Program-made: the position numbers and the translations under genes
Assembly (NCBI GenBank): GCA_963704025.1
Contig: CAVPGP010000002.1
Location: forward strand, 372,001-436,000
Length of the DNA stretch: 64,000 nt
Source of the DNA: CAVPGP01 sp963704025
GTDB lineage: Bacteria; Actinomycetota; Thermoleophilia; Gaiellales; Gaiellaceae
Reading direction: 5' to 3'
In this document: in pieces, positions 40,078 to 48,290 of the stretch
Position numbering within the stretch: the stretch's first letter is position 1
Layout: each line of letters opens with the position of its first letter
The notes under the pieces: model-generated
Seen by the model: the letters and a program-made list of their open reading frames with translations, nothing else
What the model was told of the DNA's origin: nothing
Database searches by the model: none

Positions 40078-42936
40078 TCAGGAGGGCGCCGGGGCGGCAG
40101 CGCGGGTCTGCAACGACTCGAGCGAGGCGCGGATATCAAGCGTCAGGATCGTGTACATCGTCGGCTCGATAATCTCGAGCGCCGAGACGAACGTGGCCTC
40201 GGCTTCGTCTGTGCGGCCTTGCGCGGCCCGGACGAGACCGCGCGCGTGCAGCATCGACGCGCGCGTCCAGACGTCCCCGCGACCAACACGGCGCTGCGCC
40301 TCGGCGATGAGGCGGTCCGCCTCGTCGATTTTGCCCCGCTCGACGAGCACCTCAGCCAACCCACGCTCGGCCTCGACGAGGAATCCCTGCTCGTGCGTCC
40401 TTCGGAGCCGCCGGACGGCTTCCCGGAAGGTCTTCTCTGCCAGGGGGAGGTCGCCGCGCTGCCGGTAGATCCCGGCGAGGTTGGACAGCGTCCAGCCGTA
40501 GCGTCCTGCGGCGCCGGTCTCGTCGAACATCTCCAAGGCCTCGCGCAGGTACCGCTCAGCCTCGTCGGACTCGGCCTTGCCGAAGCGGCGTCCGTGAACG
40601 GCGAGCGCGTACGCCATCGCCTCGCGGCTGCCGCTCGTCTCGGCCAGCGCCTCCGCGCGTTCGAGCAGCGCGAGCGAGCCCGCAACGTCCCCACGCACGC
40701 CCGCCACGCTGGCGAGCTGCGTGAGCGCGAGACTCTCGAGTTCCGGCCGTCCGGCTCGGTGCGCGAGGTCGAGCATCGCCTCGCCGTGGCGCGTAGCCCC
40801 GTCGGCGTTGCCGAGCCACCAGAAGATCGTCGCGATCAGCGAGTGAGCGTCGTAGAGGCCCGCCAGCTCGTCCTCCGGCAGGATCGCGAGCGCCTCGTCG
40901 GCGAGATCGTGCGCCTGCACGACGTTGCTGTCCGTGTGGAGAGCGAGGTCGGCGAGCAGGACGAGCGCGCGCCCCTCGACGTCGGGGAGACCCGCGGCAC
41001 GCGCCTCCGCGAGCGCTTCCTCAGCCTCGCCCCGGACGGTTGGAACATCCGCGAGCCGCCATGCCGCATGCGCTGCGAGGTAGCGCCGGCCCGGGCTCGG
41101 CTCCAACTCGTCTGCGCGCAACAGCGTCCGGCGGGCGACGGCCAGCGCGCCGCGGCGCAGCGCGCGCCGCCCGGCTTCCTCCAGCGCTTCCGCTGCCGTT
41201 CGCGCGACCTCGCGCGGGACCTCGCCGTCCAGCTCCGCGAGCAGCTCGGCCGCCTGGTCGAGGTGGTGCGCGCGGATCTCCGCGAGCTCGTCGCGGGCAC
41301 GCTCCCCGACCCACTTGGCGAAGGACTGGTGCTGCTCTGCGCGCTCGGCCTTGCTCATCCCGCTGTACGCGACATCGCGGATGAGCACGTGCTTGAAACG
41401 GAAGGCGAAATCGCCGGGGATGCTCGAGCGCTCCTCCGGAACGACGAACTCGCGCTCCAGCAGCCCGTCGAGCAACGCGGCCGCGTCGAGGTCAGGCGCG
41501 AGCCGGTCGAGCGCGCCACGCCAGAAGACGCGACCGACGAGCGCGGCGCTTTGCAGGACGCGCTTCTCGTCCGCGGCGAGGTGGTCGATCCGGGCCGCGA
41601 TCAGCGCCTGCACCGTGTCCGGGATCCGCTCGAGCCCTTCGTCGTCGCCGAGAGCCCGCGCGATCTCCTCGAGGAAGAGCGGGTTGCCCTCGGCCCGTTC
41701 GAGCAGGAGCGCCCGCTGCGCCGGCGGCACGTCGCTGCGGCTCAGGAGCGCGTCAGCGAGCTCCTCGCTCTCGTGCGCATCGAGCGGTGCGAGATCGATC
41801 GCGCTCGCGCTGCGGATGCCACCGCCCCAGGAGGGACGCGTGTCGAGCAGCTCCGGCCTCGCGACCGCGACGATCAGCACAGGCGTGTTGCGAAGCGAGC
41901 GCGCGAGATACTCGATCAAATCGAGCAGCGCATCCTCCGCCCAGTGGACGTCCTCGAAGACGAGGACGAGCGGCTGGAAGTCCGCAAGCTGCTCGGCCCA
42001 GCGCAGCGCGGCCCAGGTCAGCTGCTCCGGCGTGCGCTCGCCTTCCGCGGCGCCGAGGACACCCAGTGCGACCGCGAGCAAGTCGGCGACGGCCTCGCTC
42101 TCGCAGCAGACGCGCAGCTTCTCGAACGCGTCGTTGGCAGGATCGTCGTCGGTGATTCCGGCGCTCGCCTTGATCATCGAGGCGATCGGCCAGTAGGTCA
42201 CGCCCTCGCCGTAGGGGAGCGTTCGCCCCGAGAGGGTCGTCACTCGTTCGAGGCTGTCGACGAACTCGGTCACAAGCCGTGTCTTCCCCAGCCCTGGCTC
42301 GCCGAAGATGGTCACGAGTTGCGCCCGGCGATCGCGTACGGAGCGCGAAAGCAAGTTCTCGAGCAGCTCCAGCTCTGGCTCGCGGCCCACGAACGACGCG
42401 CCGGCCGCGCGCGTCAGGTCGTGCACGCGGATCGCGCGCCATGTCCAGATCGACTCTGCACGACCTTTGATCTCGATCGGTCCGGCGTCCTCGACCTCTA
42501 CCGTGCCGGCCGCCAGCCTGCGGGCCGCCGGCCCGAGCAGGATCTCCCCCGGCTTCGCCGCCTGCTGCAGACGTGCTGCGAGATTCACCGGCTCGCCCGT
42601 CGCGAACGTTGAGTCGCCGTCCTCGACGACGACCTCGCCTGACTCGATGCCGATCCGAACCGAGAGCTCCAGCAACTCGACCTTCGGCACGATCTCGAGC
42701 GCCGCACGCAGGGCACGGGCCGCGTCGTCCTCGTGCGCGAACGGGACGCCGAAGGCGGCCATCACCGCGTCGCCGGCGAACTTCTCCACGGTTCCCCCGT
42801 GCGCCTCGATGCAGCCCGAGACCACCTCGAAGTAGCGGCTGACACGCTGGCGGACGACCTCCGGATCGGCGCTCGCGACGAGCCCGGTCGAGTCGACGAG
42901 ATCGGCGAAGAGCACGGTCGCGACCTTGCGCTCCAT
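40078..42936 (-). CDS. Adenylate cyclase-domain / AAA-ATPase / TPR regulatory protein
   Basis: A 952-residue cytoplasmic protein. Residues 1-165 form a class III cyclase domain (VATVLFADLVDSTGL, EKFAGDAVMAAFGVP, VRIGIESGEVV). Residues about 185-520 form a STAND-type ATPase (Walker A TIFGEPGLGKTRLV near 229, Walker B LVLVFEDVHWAED near 325). From about 560 to the end are helical TPR-like repeats (ALEEAGRRALRRGALAVARR, SNLAGIYRQRGDLPLAEKTF). This architecture is common in actinobacterial signal proteins whose ligand is unknown. ATG at 42936 precedes the cyclase domain closely. It is divergent from the secreted nuclease gene, 85 bp apart. Confidence 0.9.
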   Translation of the reverse strand: MERKVATVLFADLVDSTGLVASADPEVVRQRVSRYFEVVSGCIEAHGGTVEKFAGDAVMAAFGVPFAHEDDAARALRAALEIVPKVELLELSVRIGIESGEVVVEDGDSTFATGEPVNLAARLQQAAKPGEILLGPAARRLAAGTVEVEDAGPIEIKGRAESIWTWRAIRVHDLTRAAGASFVGREPELELLENLLSRSVRDRRAQLVTIFGEPGLGKTRLVTEFVDSLERVTTLSGRTLPYGEGVTYWPIASMIKASAGITDDDPANDAFEKLRVCCESEAVADLLAVALGVLGAAEGERTPEQLTWAALRWAEQLADFQPLVLVFEDVHWAEDALLDLIEYLARSLRNTPVLIVAVARPELLDTRPSWGGGIRSASAIDLAPLDAHESEELADALLSRSDVPPAQRALLLERAEGNPLFLEEIARALGDDEGLERIPDTVQALIAARIDHLAADEKRVLQSAALVGRVFWRGALDRLAPDLDAAALLDGLLEREFVVPEERSSIPGDFAFRFKHVLIRDVAYSGMSKAERAEQHQSFAKWVGERARDELAEIRAHHLDQAAELLAELDGEVPREVARTAAEALEEAGRRALRRGALAVARRTLLRADELEPSPGRRYLAAHAAWRLADVPTVRGEAEEALAEARAAGLPDVEGRALVLLADLALHTDSNVVQAHDLADEALAILPEDELAGLYDAHSLIATIFWWLGNADGATRHGEAMLDLAHRAGRPELESLALTQLASVAGVRGDVAGSLALLERAEALAETSGSREAMAYALAVHGRRFGKAESDEAERYLREALEMFDETGAAGRYGWTLSNLAGIYRQRGDLPLAEKTFREAVRRLRRTHEQGFLVEAERGLAEVLVERGKIDEADRLIAEAQRRVGRGDVWTRASMLHARGLVRAAQGRTDEAEATFVSALEIIEPTMYTILTLDIRASLESLQTRAAAPAPS

Positions 42937-43021
42937 CCACTCATCGTACGAGCCGGAGCCAACGCTGGGTCGGCCCGCCTCGCCCAGCACGCACAGAACC
43001 GTCTGTTCCTAGGGTCAGCGA

Positions 43022-43897
43022 GTGCCACGGGGTCTGAAGCGGCAGGCGGTCGTCGCGCTCGGATTTCTCTGCTCGGCGGGTGGAGGGTTGCTCGCTGCTC
43101 TCGCACTGACCGGCGCGGCGGCGGCGCACAGCAATCCATGCCATTCGCAACACAGGTGCCCGTCTGACCACCACACCTATGTCTGGTTCGACTCAGGCGG
43201 GCACGGATGGGACTGTTCGTCGCCGACTGCGTCCGAGTACAAGCCCGGCGTCGACACCACCCAGATCGTCTACGACGGACTCACCTACTACTGCCACGCC
43301 GCCGGCAGCGCGGGTACGACGACGACCACCAGTGCGACGACAACGGCGCCTACGACGACCTCGACGGGGACGACCACGACGCCGAGGACGACAACGACCT
43401 CGCCTCCGAAAGATGGGAGCACTACGCACCCGGGAGCGTCAAGCTCGGGCGTACCGTCCTTCTTGCGCCACGCACAAAGAAGGGCGGCTGCGTGCTCGGG
43501 CCGAACCCCGATCGCCGCAGCTCACCGGGCGCCTACTACAGCGGATTAACGAAAGCGGTTCTGTGCGCGTCGACCTTCCGGACAGGCGCGGTGCGGCACG
43601 TGACCGATTCCGTCAAGCACCAGGTCGAGATCGAGTATGGGATGGCACCGAAGCCGTACGGGCGAACACTCGAAATCGACCACATCGTCTCGCTTGAGCT
43701 CGGCGGCTCGAATGACATCGCGAACCTTTTCCCGGAGAAGGCGAAACGCGCATCCGGGCTTTGGCGTCAAGGACAAGCTCGAGAATCGTCTGCACCGGAT
43801 GGTCTGCGAAGGGTCGATCAGCCTGCGGGCGGCACAGCATGGGATCGCCTCTAATGGCAGGCGCTCTACAAGCGCGTCTTCGGCGTCCGCCCGAGCT
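43022..43897 (+). pseudogene. Secreted HNH-type nuclease, multiple frameshifts
   Basis: GTG start, Sec signal peptide ending near ALTGAAAA, then a Cys/His-rich exported domain (NPCHSQHRCPSDHHTYVWF, YDGLTYYCHA) and a Thr-rich linker. The nuclease part continues in other frames: GCVLGPNPDRRSSPGAYYSG, TKAVLCASTFRTG and the catalytic EIDHIVSLELGGSNDIANLF (His-rich HNH/DUF1524-type motif), then GFGVKDKLENRLHRMVCEG and WQALYKRVFGVRPS to a stop at 43897. At least three indels are needed, one in the AAA run at 43744-43746 and one at 43854-43855. All conserved pieces are in order, so it is a broken or poorly sequenced extracellular nuclease. Confidence 0.7.
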
Positions 43898-43992
43898 AGC
43901 GACCCGCCACGACGGCTCGACGGCAACGATGGACTCGTGGCGCGCAACGGAGAATGGACTTCGTCGTGGGCCGAGGCATACGCTGCTCGCCC

Positions 43993-44214
43993 GTGATCCG
44001 ACTTGCTGTTTTCGGCGCGCTCACCGTAGCGCTGATCTTCGCCGCGACTCCCGGCCCCGCCTCGGCGCACCGTAGCGGCTGCCACACGCGTCGCACATGC
44101 CCGTCTGACCACGCGACGTACCGGTGGAAGGGCTGGCTATGCGTGAGCCCGACAGCGCGCGAACGAACACCGAGTTTCCGGAAGCGAATCGCGTATGCGG
44201 GCCGGGTCTACTGA
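43993..44214 (+). CDS. Small Cys-rich exported protein
   Basis: About 73 residues. A Sec signal peptide (IRLAVFGALTVALIFAATPG, cleavage near PASAH) leads into SGCHTRRTCPSDHATYRWKG, then LCVSPTARERTPSF and IAYAGRVY. The mature part repeats the domain at the start of the preceding nuclease gene (CHxxxxCPSDHxTYxW...W.C), including the four conserved Cys/His. Function unknown; disulfide or metal binding is likely. Start uncertain: GTG at 43993 gives the more normal signal peptide, an in-frame ATG lies at 43954. Confidence 0.65.
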   Translation: MIRLAVFGALTVALIFAATPGPASAHRSGCHTRRTCPSDHATYRWKGWLCVSPTARERTPSFRKRIAYAGRVY

Positions 44215-44216
44215 TG

Positions 44217-44372
44217 TCACCGGTAGCCGAACTCGCGCTCGCCGCACTCCGGGCAGTAGAACGCGAGCCGCGGCTCGTCGTCCTCGTCGGGCAGGTCGAC
44301 TCGCACCGCCCGCCAGCCGCGAGCGTAGAAGCCGCTCACCCGCGGGCACTCGACGCAGGCCAGCAAGTGCAC
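44217..44372 (-). CDS. Small zinc-ribbon protein
   Basis: A 51-residue protein from a GTG at 44372. It has two CxxC-type pairs, LLACVECPRVSG and FYCPECGEREFGYR, separated by ARGWRAVRVDLPDEDDEPRL, a pattern seen in a conserved actinobacterial zinc-ribbon hypothetical. The second pair is the canonical CPxCG knuckle. It probably binds zinc; no further role can be read. Its 3' end lies 2 bp from the convergent Cys-rich protein gene. Confidence 0.6.
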   Translation of the reverse strand: MHLLACVECPRVSGFYARGWRAVRVDLPDEDDEPRLAFYCPECGEREFGYR

Positions 44373-44499
44373 GTCGTTGACGGTGCGGTGTTCGCGCGAC
44401 TCCTGGCGGGAGATTCTGTCTTTGCCGCGCCGGCCGCGCTACTGGCCGAAAGGGCCGAGTCGAGGCGAACCGGCTGAGCTTCAGAGTCGGTGGAGAACA

Positions 44500-44518
44500 A
44501 TCGAACGTCCGTTAGGAT
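44500..44518 (+). promoter_or_regulatory. Candidate operator of the CadC-like repressor
   Basis: Imperfect palindrome ATCGAACGTCCGTTAGGAT, 14 of 19 positions symmetric, ending 6 bp before the repressor GTG and overlapping its ribosome-binding region. Autoregulation is typical for this family. Confidence 0.5.
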
Positions 44519-44524
44519 GTCCTC

Positions 44525-44881
44525 GTGTCCGACGACCGTTGCGATCTGCTCTGTCTCGACCTTCCGACGGCGGAGCGGCTCCGGCAACGGCGTCTCGCCG
44601 CCGGCAGGGCTGAAGCAGGGGCGGCGCGGGCGCAGGGGCTCGCCGATCCGACCCGGCTGACGCTTGCTGCGGCGCTGCTCGACGCAGACGAGCTGTGCGT
44701 CTGCGACCTCGCCTGGATCGTCGAGCGCTCACAGAACCTCGTATCGCATCACGCGCGGGCCTTGCGGGCGAACGGGCTCGTTCGGTCGCGCCGCGAGGGG
44801 AAAATGGTCATGTACGCACTGACGGAGGAGGGACGCGCACTCGTAACGTCCGTCCTGTCGCTCACGGTGGCTCGTGTCTGA
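44525..44881 (+). CDS. ArsR/SmtB-family metal-sensing repressor (CadC-like)
   Basis: A 118-residue winged-helix repressor. Cys residues at 6 and 10 (DDRCDLLCLD) and at 58 and 60 (ELCVCDLA) match the spacing of the Cd/Pb/Zn site of CadC. The DNA-recognition helix is ERSQNLVSHHARALRANGLV, followed by the wing SRREGKMVMYAL. Metal binding should release it from DNA. GTG start at 44525. The stop lies inside the next gene, which begins 8 bp earlier and encodes a cation efflux protein, so this is a metal-resistance cassette. Confidence 0.9.
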   Translation: MSDDRCDLLCLDLPTAERLRQRRLAAGRAEAGAARAQGLADPTRLTLAAALLDADELCVCDLAWIVERSQNLVSHHARALRANGLVRSRREGKMVMYALTEEGRALVTSVLSLTVARV

Positions 44882-45533
44882 GCAGGGCGCTGGCCTCGTC
44901 CCACTGGGCGCGATCCGGCCATCATCGGGCGAGCGGAACCGACTCGAACGTCGGGCGCGCCTGCTCGCCTGGGGTGGGATCGCCTGGCACGTCGTCGAGT
45001 TCGCGATCGCGATCGGCGCCGGTATCGCCGCAAGCTCGATCGCGCTGATCGGTTTCGGCGCCGACAGCCTCATCGAGGCGCTCGCCGGCTTCGTCGTCGT
45101 CTGGCTGTTCACCGGCGACCGGCGCGGCTCGCACACTGCCGAACGTCGCGCACAGATCCTGATCGCGGTCACCTTCTTCATCCTCGCCGCCTACGTCGGC
45201 GTCGAGGCAACCCGCGCACTCGTAAGCGGCGACCATCCGCAAGTGAGCTGGATCGGGATCGGCCTTGCCGTCGTCACGGCGGCGACGATGCCACTGCTTG
45301 CGGCCGCGAAGCGGCACGTCGGCACCGGACTGCACTCGTCGGCAACAGTCAAGGAGGCCGGACAGACCCAGCTGTGTGCCTACCTCTCGATCGCGCTGCT
45401 GCTCGGCCTCGGCTCGAACGCGCTCCTCGGCTGGTGGTGGGCCGATCCGCTCGCCGCGCTCGTCATCGCCGGGGTTGCCGTCCAGGAAGGACGGTCGAGC
45501 TGGCGCGGCGAGGGCTGCTGCGACGCCTGCTAA
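44874..45533 (+). CDS. Cation diffusion facilitator-family transporter
   Basis: A 219-residue CDF-like membrane protein with six hydrophobic segments. The TM2 metal site is FGADSLIEALAGFVVVW (consensus HxxxD variant with the His replaced) and the TM5 site GWWWADPLAALVIAGVAV. A Cys-rich tail, GEGCCDAC, may help metal binding. It lacks the long cytoplasmic C-terminal domain. It probably exports Cd, Zn or Pb, judging by the adjacent CadC-like repressor, though some relatives lack proven transport. GTG at 44874. Confidence 0.85.
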   Translation: MSEQGAGLVPLGAIRPSSGERNRLERRARLLAWGGIAWHVVEFAIAIGAGIAASSIALIGFGADSLIEALAGFVVVWLFTGDRRGSHTAERRAQILIAVTFFILAAYVGVEATRALVSGDHPQVSWIGIGLAVVTAATMPLLAAAKRHVGTGLHSSATVKEAGQTQLCAYLSIALLLGLGSNALLGWWWADPLAALVIAGVAVQEGRSSWRGEGCCDAC

Positions 45534-45611
45534 AAAGCGGGTACGAGCCGGAGGGGGCAGGCGCCGAAATGCGACCCGGGACTTTGAACGGGCGGTGCGC
45601 GTTGAATGAAA

Positions 45612-45652
45612 AGGGGCGGACGCCGGGAGAGGGCGGCAAGGCGCCCGCCCCT
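45612..45652. terminator. Bidirectional hairpin between convergent genes
   Basis: AGGGGCGGACGCC pairs with GGCGCCCGCCCCT (12 of 13) around a 15-nt loop. It sits between the CDF gene and the convergent 45652-45993 gene, touching the latter's stop. Likely shared terminator. Confidence 0.6.
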
Positions 45653-45993
45653 CACCGCCCACGGTAGCCAGCGTCGCGTAGCTGACGCGCCGTCCGGTCG
45701 ATGAGCGCGCGCAACTGATTCCCCCCGTGCGCCGGGGCAGAGAGTGCAGCGGCGGCGAGCTGGACGAGCTCGACCGGCGCGCGCGTCTCGACCACGTACC
45801 GCTCGAGCCATCGCCGCGCCGCCCGCGGGTAACGGCGCGGGTCCTTCTCGGCAATCAGGAGCGTCAGGTCGAGCGCGTCCGCGAGCGAGAGTTGGCCGAG
45901 CTCGCGCGCTGCGGCCTCGGCGGCGATGAGGTTCCGGGCATGGATCGAGCGTGCGAAGACGGCGCTCGCTGAGCCGGCGTTTCCCACGAACAC
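45652..45993 (-). CDS. Helical protein of unknown function
   Basis: A 113-residue, almost all-helical, soluble protein: ARNLIAAEAAARELGQLSLA, DALDLTLLIAEKDPRRYPRA, ARRWLERYVVETRAPVELVQ and a C-terminal helix LRALIDRTARQLRDAGYRG. This type recurs as a hypothetical in actinobacterial genomes; I know no function. GTG start at 45993. It stands alone, convergent with the CDF gene. Confidence 0.7.
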   Translation of the reverse strand: MFVGNAGSASAVFARSIHARNLIAAEAAARELGQLSLADALDLTLLIAEKDPRRYPRAARRWLERYVVETRAPVELVQLAAAALSAPAHGGNQLRALIDRTARQLRDAGYRGR

Positions 45994-46067
45994 ATGTTCC
46001 CACGGGCCGGCGTAGCGGGTCCCCCGCGGTCGCTGCAGCGGAGGGGCGGTGGCAGCGGCGGTCGGGC

Positions 46068-46151
46068 TTACCTAGAGAAGCGTCCCCGGTTGCGATAGCC
46101 GAGGACGGCTAGCACAACAATGACGATGAGAACGATCCAAAGCCAAGACAT
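46068..46151 (-). CDS. Single-helix membrane micropeptide
   Basis: 27 residues: SWLWIVLIVIVVLAVLGY followed by a basic tail RNRGRFSR. A strong ribosome-binding region (AGAGAGGTGAAAGAG) precedes the ATG at 46151. The basic end predicts an N-out or tail-in orientation. Peptides of this shape occur widely as small hydrophobic proteins without known function. Confidence 0.65.
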   Translation of the reverse strand: MSWLWIVLIVIVVLAVLGYRNRGRFSR

Positions 46152-46461
46152 CTCTTTCACCTCTCTTAGGGCGGACGGCCCGGCGAGTATGTCACGTCGC
46201 GCGCGAGCCGCTGTGGCAGCCCGTACTACGCGTTCTCCGCCCCGGCCGACCACTCACCACGAGGCCGACCACTCACCACGAGGAGGTGGTGGCCACCGCG
46301 TCAGCGGTGGTTAGAACCGCGGAGAACCCGCCGCAAAGTCGGCGTGCAGCGCGAAGGCTGGGCCTCTCAGCCCAGACGCTCTTCCGGACATGTCCGTCGG
46401 GAGGCTGGCGGTGACCATCCCGCCCCGCCGTCAGGTCACCGTTACGCGGCAAGGGACGCAC
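46152..46461. other. Structured intergenic region
   Basis: 310 bp without a gene. It contains a 19-bp direct repeat (46244-46281), a 7-bp hairpin CCACCGC/GCGGTGG at 46293-46310 and a 6-bp hairpin CTGGGC/GCCCAG at 46358-46375. The density of structure is compatible with a small RNA, but no known RNA family is recognised. Confidence 0.4.
46244..46281. repeat. 19-bp tandem direct repeat
   Basis: GGCCGACCACTCACCACGA occurs twice back to back with no mismatch. Confidence 0.85.
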
Positions 46462-47070
46462 TCAGGCGGTGCCGGGAGAGCTGGCCGCTCCTGATGGCGA
46501 CGGACGCAGCGCCGCGTAAGCGAGCACGATGAAGCCGACACCCGCGAGAAGCAGAGCGATGCCGACGACAAGGCTGAACAGCGACAGCTGCTCGGCCATG
46601 TAGCTGACGTTGAGCGCGGTCGAAAGCGCGGTCTCTGTCACCCAAAGGTTGCGAGCGGAGTTCGACACCGGCTGCCCCTTGTCGTCGTTCACTGCCTGCT
46701 CGGGGTCGTTCGTGCCCTTGGCGTCGCCGTTCTCGGTCGCGTAGCGCCCCATCTCGGCGTAGGTCAGGCCGCCCGAGGCCTCAAGCGCGTGAATGCGCAT
46801 GTACTCCGCGAAACAGCGGGCCTCCGCCCCCGTGTCGATCGAATCGTTCGCGACGTCGCAGCTCGGAATGTCGACGCCGGTGAGCCCCGCCTCCTTCACC
46901 GCTGCCTCGATGCCTGACGGGTTCATGTCGGGCGAGCCGACGATCTTCTCGTCCTTCAGGCTGTCGGTCACCGTCGAGCGGCCGTTGATCGCGAGCACGA
47001 TCACGATCACGCCGAAGACGATCAGGATCGCGCCGGAGACGAAGCCTCCGATCCTGAGGGCCTTTGCCAT
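46462..47070 (-). CDS. Membrane protein with large external loop
   Basis: A 202-residue protein with an N-terminal membrane helix (IGGFVSGAILIVFGVIVIVL, residues about 8-27), an extracytoplasmic region of about 115 residues with two Cys (VDIPSCDVANDS and GAEARCFAEYMRIHAL, perhaps a disulfide) and a second helix (LFSLVVGIALLLAGVGFIVL, about 165-185), then a short Pro/Ser tail. No catalytic motif is visible; similar proteins are sometimes mis-annotated as LigA dioxygenases. ATG at 47070 has a GAGGGG ribosome-binding site. Confidence 0.75.
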   Translation of the reverse strand: MAKALRIGGFVSGAILIVFGVIVIVLAINGRSTVTDSLKDEKIVGSPDMNPSGIEAAVKEAGLTGVDIPSCDVANDSIDTGAEARCFAEYMRIHALEASGGLTYAEMGRYATENGDAKGTNDPEQAVNDDKGQPVSNSARNLWVTETALSTALNVSYMAEQLSLFSLVVGIALLLAGVGFIVLAYAALRPSPSGAASSPGTA

Positions 47071-47539
47071 TTTGCCCCTCTCTTCCCTGGTTCGCTGTCC
47101 GCACCATGATGGACCACCCAGGCGAAATCGGGTAGGCGAAGACGCGGGGGACTGAGCGTCCAAGCCCCAGCCCGTCGAGCGTCGTCATGGAGTGGCTCGT
47201 GGGCACGATCGGCATCGCGGTCGGCATCTCGTTGGTCGTGCGCAGCGCGCGCGAACCGAACGCGCCTCCGACGTACTCGGTCGCGGCGATGCCATCTACG
47301 CGATCGCGGTCTGGGGATCCAGACGCGCCTCGCATCTCGCGCAGCCCCGCTAACTGCTCCCTAACTACCGAGCTGCCTCAACGAACGCGCGGTACGGCGT
47401 CGCTGCTCGATCGTCAGACGTGTCAGTTGTTGCTACTGGAGAATGAGGAGCCGCAGGTATCCGTCCGTGCGGACGCCCACGGCCACGACCCCTGTGGCCG
47501 ATACGCCGCTAACACGCGAGGTGCCGACAGAGCCGAGCA
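47071..47539. other. Intergenic region without a confident gene
   Basis: 469 bp. Frames are open in places (47187-47618 plus, and a fragment ending GDAIYAIAVWGSRRASH), but none keeps protein-like composition, a ribosome-binding site and a family match together. It should hold the promoters of the two flanking divergent genes. Confidence 0.4.
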
Positions 47540-48049
47540 ATGCATACCCTCTACCTCCTACGGCACGCAAAATCCAGCTGGGCTGATCCAACCCTCCTCG
47601 ACCACGAGCGGCCGCTAGCGCCAAGAGGTCGCCGGGACGGAAAGCGGATCGCCAAGCACGTTGCCCAGCTCGGAATCGAGCCTGAACTTCTCCTCTGCTC
47701 TTCCGCCGAGCGGACACGCGAGACGCTCAAGCTGATCCAGCCCGCACTCGGTGCCACCTCGACGGTGATGCTGGAGATGGGGCTGTACGCCGCCTCCGCC
47801 GGCAGGCTGCTCGAGCGTATTCGAGCCGTACCCGAGCCGGTCGCCTCGCTGATGGTGATCGGGCACAACCCCGGCCTTCAGGATCTCGCCCTTCTCCTCG
47901 CATCGGCCGGTGCGGAGCGGGAGCGGCTCGAGGCGAAGTTCCCGACGGCGGCGCTTGCGACGCTCACTATTCCGAACGCAACGTGGACCCAGCTGTCCCA
48001 GGCGGACGCCGTGCTCGCCGCGTACGTTGTTCCGAAGCAGCTCGGCTGA
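47540..48049 (+). CDS. SixA-like histidine phosphatase
   Basis: A 169-residue protein of the histidine phosphatase (phosphoglycerate mutase-like) superfamily. The phospho-acceptor motif is LYLLRHAKSSWADP (RHG-type, with His at residue 9), SSAERTRETLKLI supplies the second Arg, and VIGHNPGLQDLALLL the second catalytic His. The form resembles E. coli SixA, which dephosphorylates phospho-histidine proteins; the target here is unknown. ATG at 47540. Confidence 0.88.
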   Translation: MHTLYLLRHAKSSWADPTLLDHERPLAPRGRRDGKRIAKHVAQLGIEPELLLCSSAERTRETLKLIQPALGATSTVMLEMGLYAASAGRLLERIRAVPEPVASLMVIGHNPGLQDLALLLASAGAERERLEAKFPTAALATLTIPNATWTQLSQADAVLAAYVVPKQLG

Positions 48050-48290
48050 GCCCCGCGAGGCTCGCGTGGTTGAGATCGCCGCCCTGCTAGAAGGACAAGC
48101 GCGTCTCCGGCTCTCAGGCCGTAGGTGACGACCACAAGCTCGTAGTTCAGCCGCCGTCACGCGGCCGGAGGAACAGTCCGTGCTGACGTCTCGCCCTTGT
48201 GCCGGTGATCCTGCAGACGCCTACGCCGACCGACCCGGCGACCCCGCCGCCGTCGGGGGTCGCCGTCGGTCGTGCGCCGCAGTGCCCGCC

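Noticed and set aside
39706..42612. 968-codon plus-strand frame opposite the cyclase-ATPase-TPR gene
   Set aside because: Antisense shadow; the minus-strand gene has all the conserved motifs.
47187..47618. Plus-strand frame beginning with a hydrophobic stretch (EWLVGTIGIAVGISLVV)
   Set aside because: After residue 30 it loses protein-like composition and runs out of frame across the start of the SixA-like gene.
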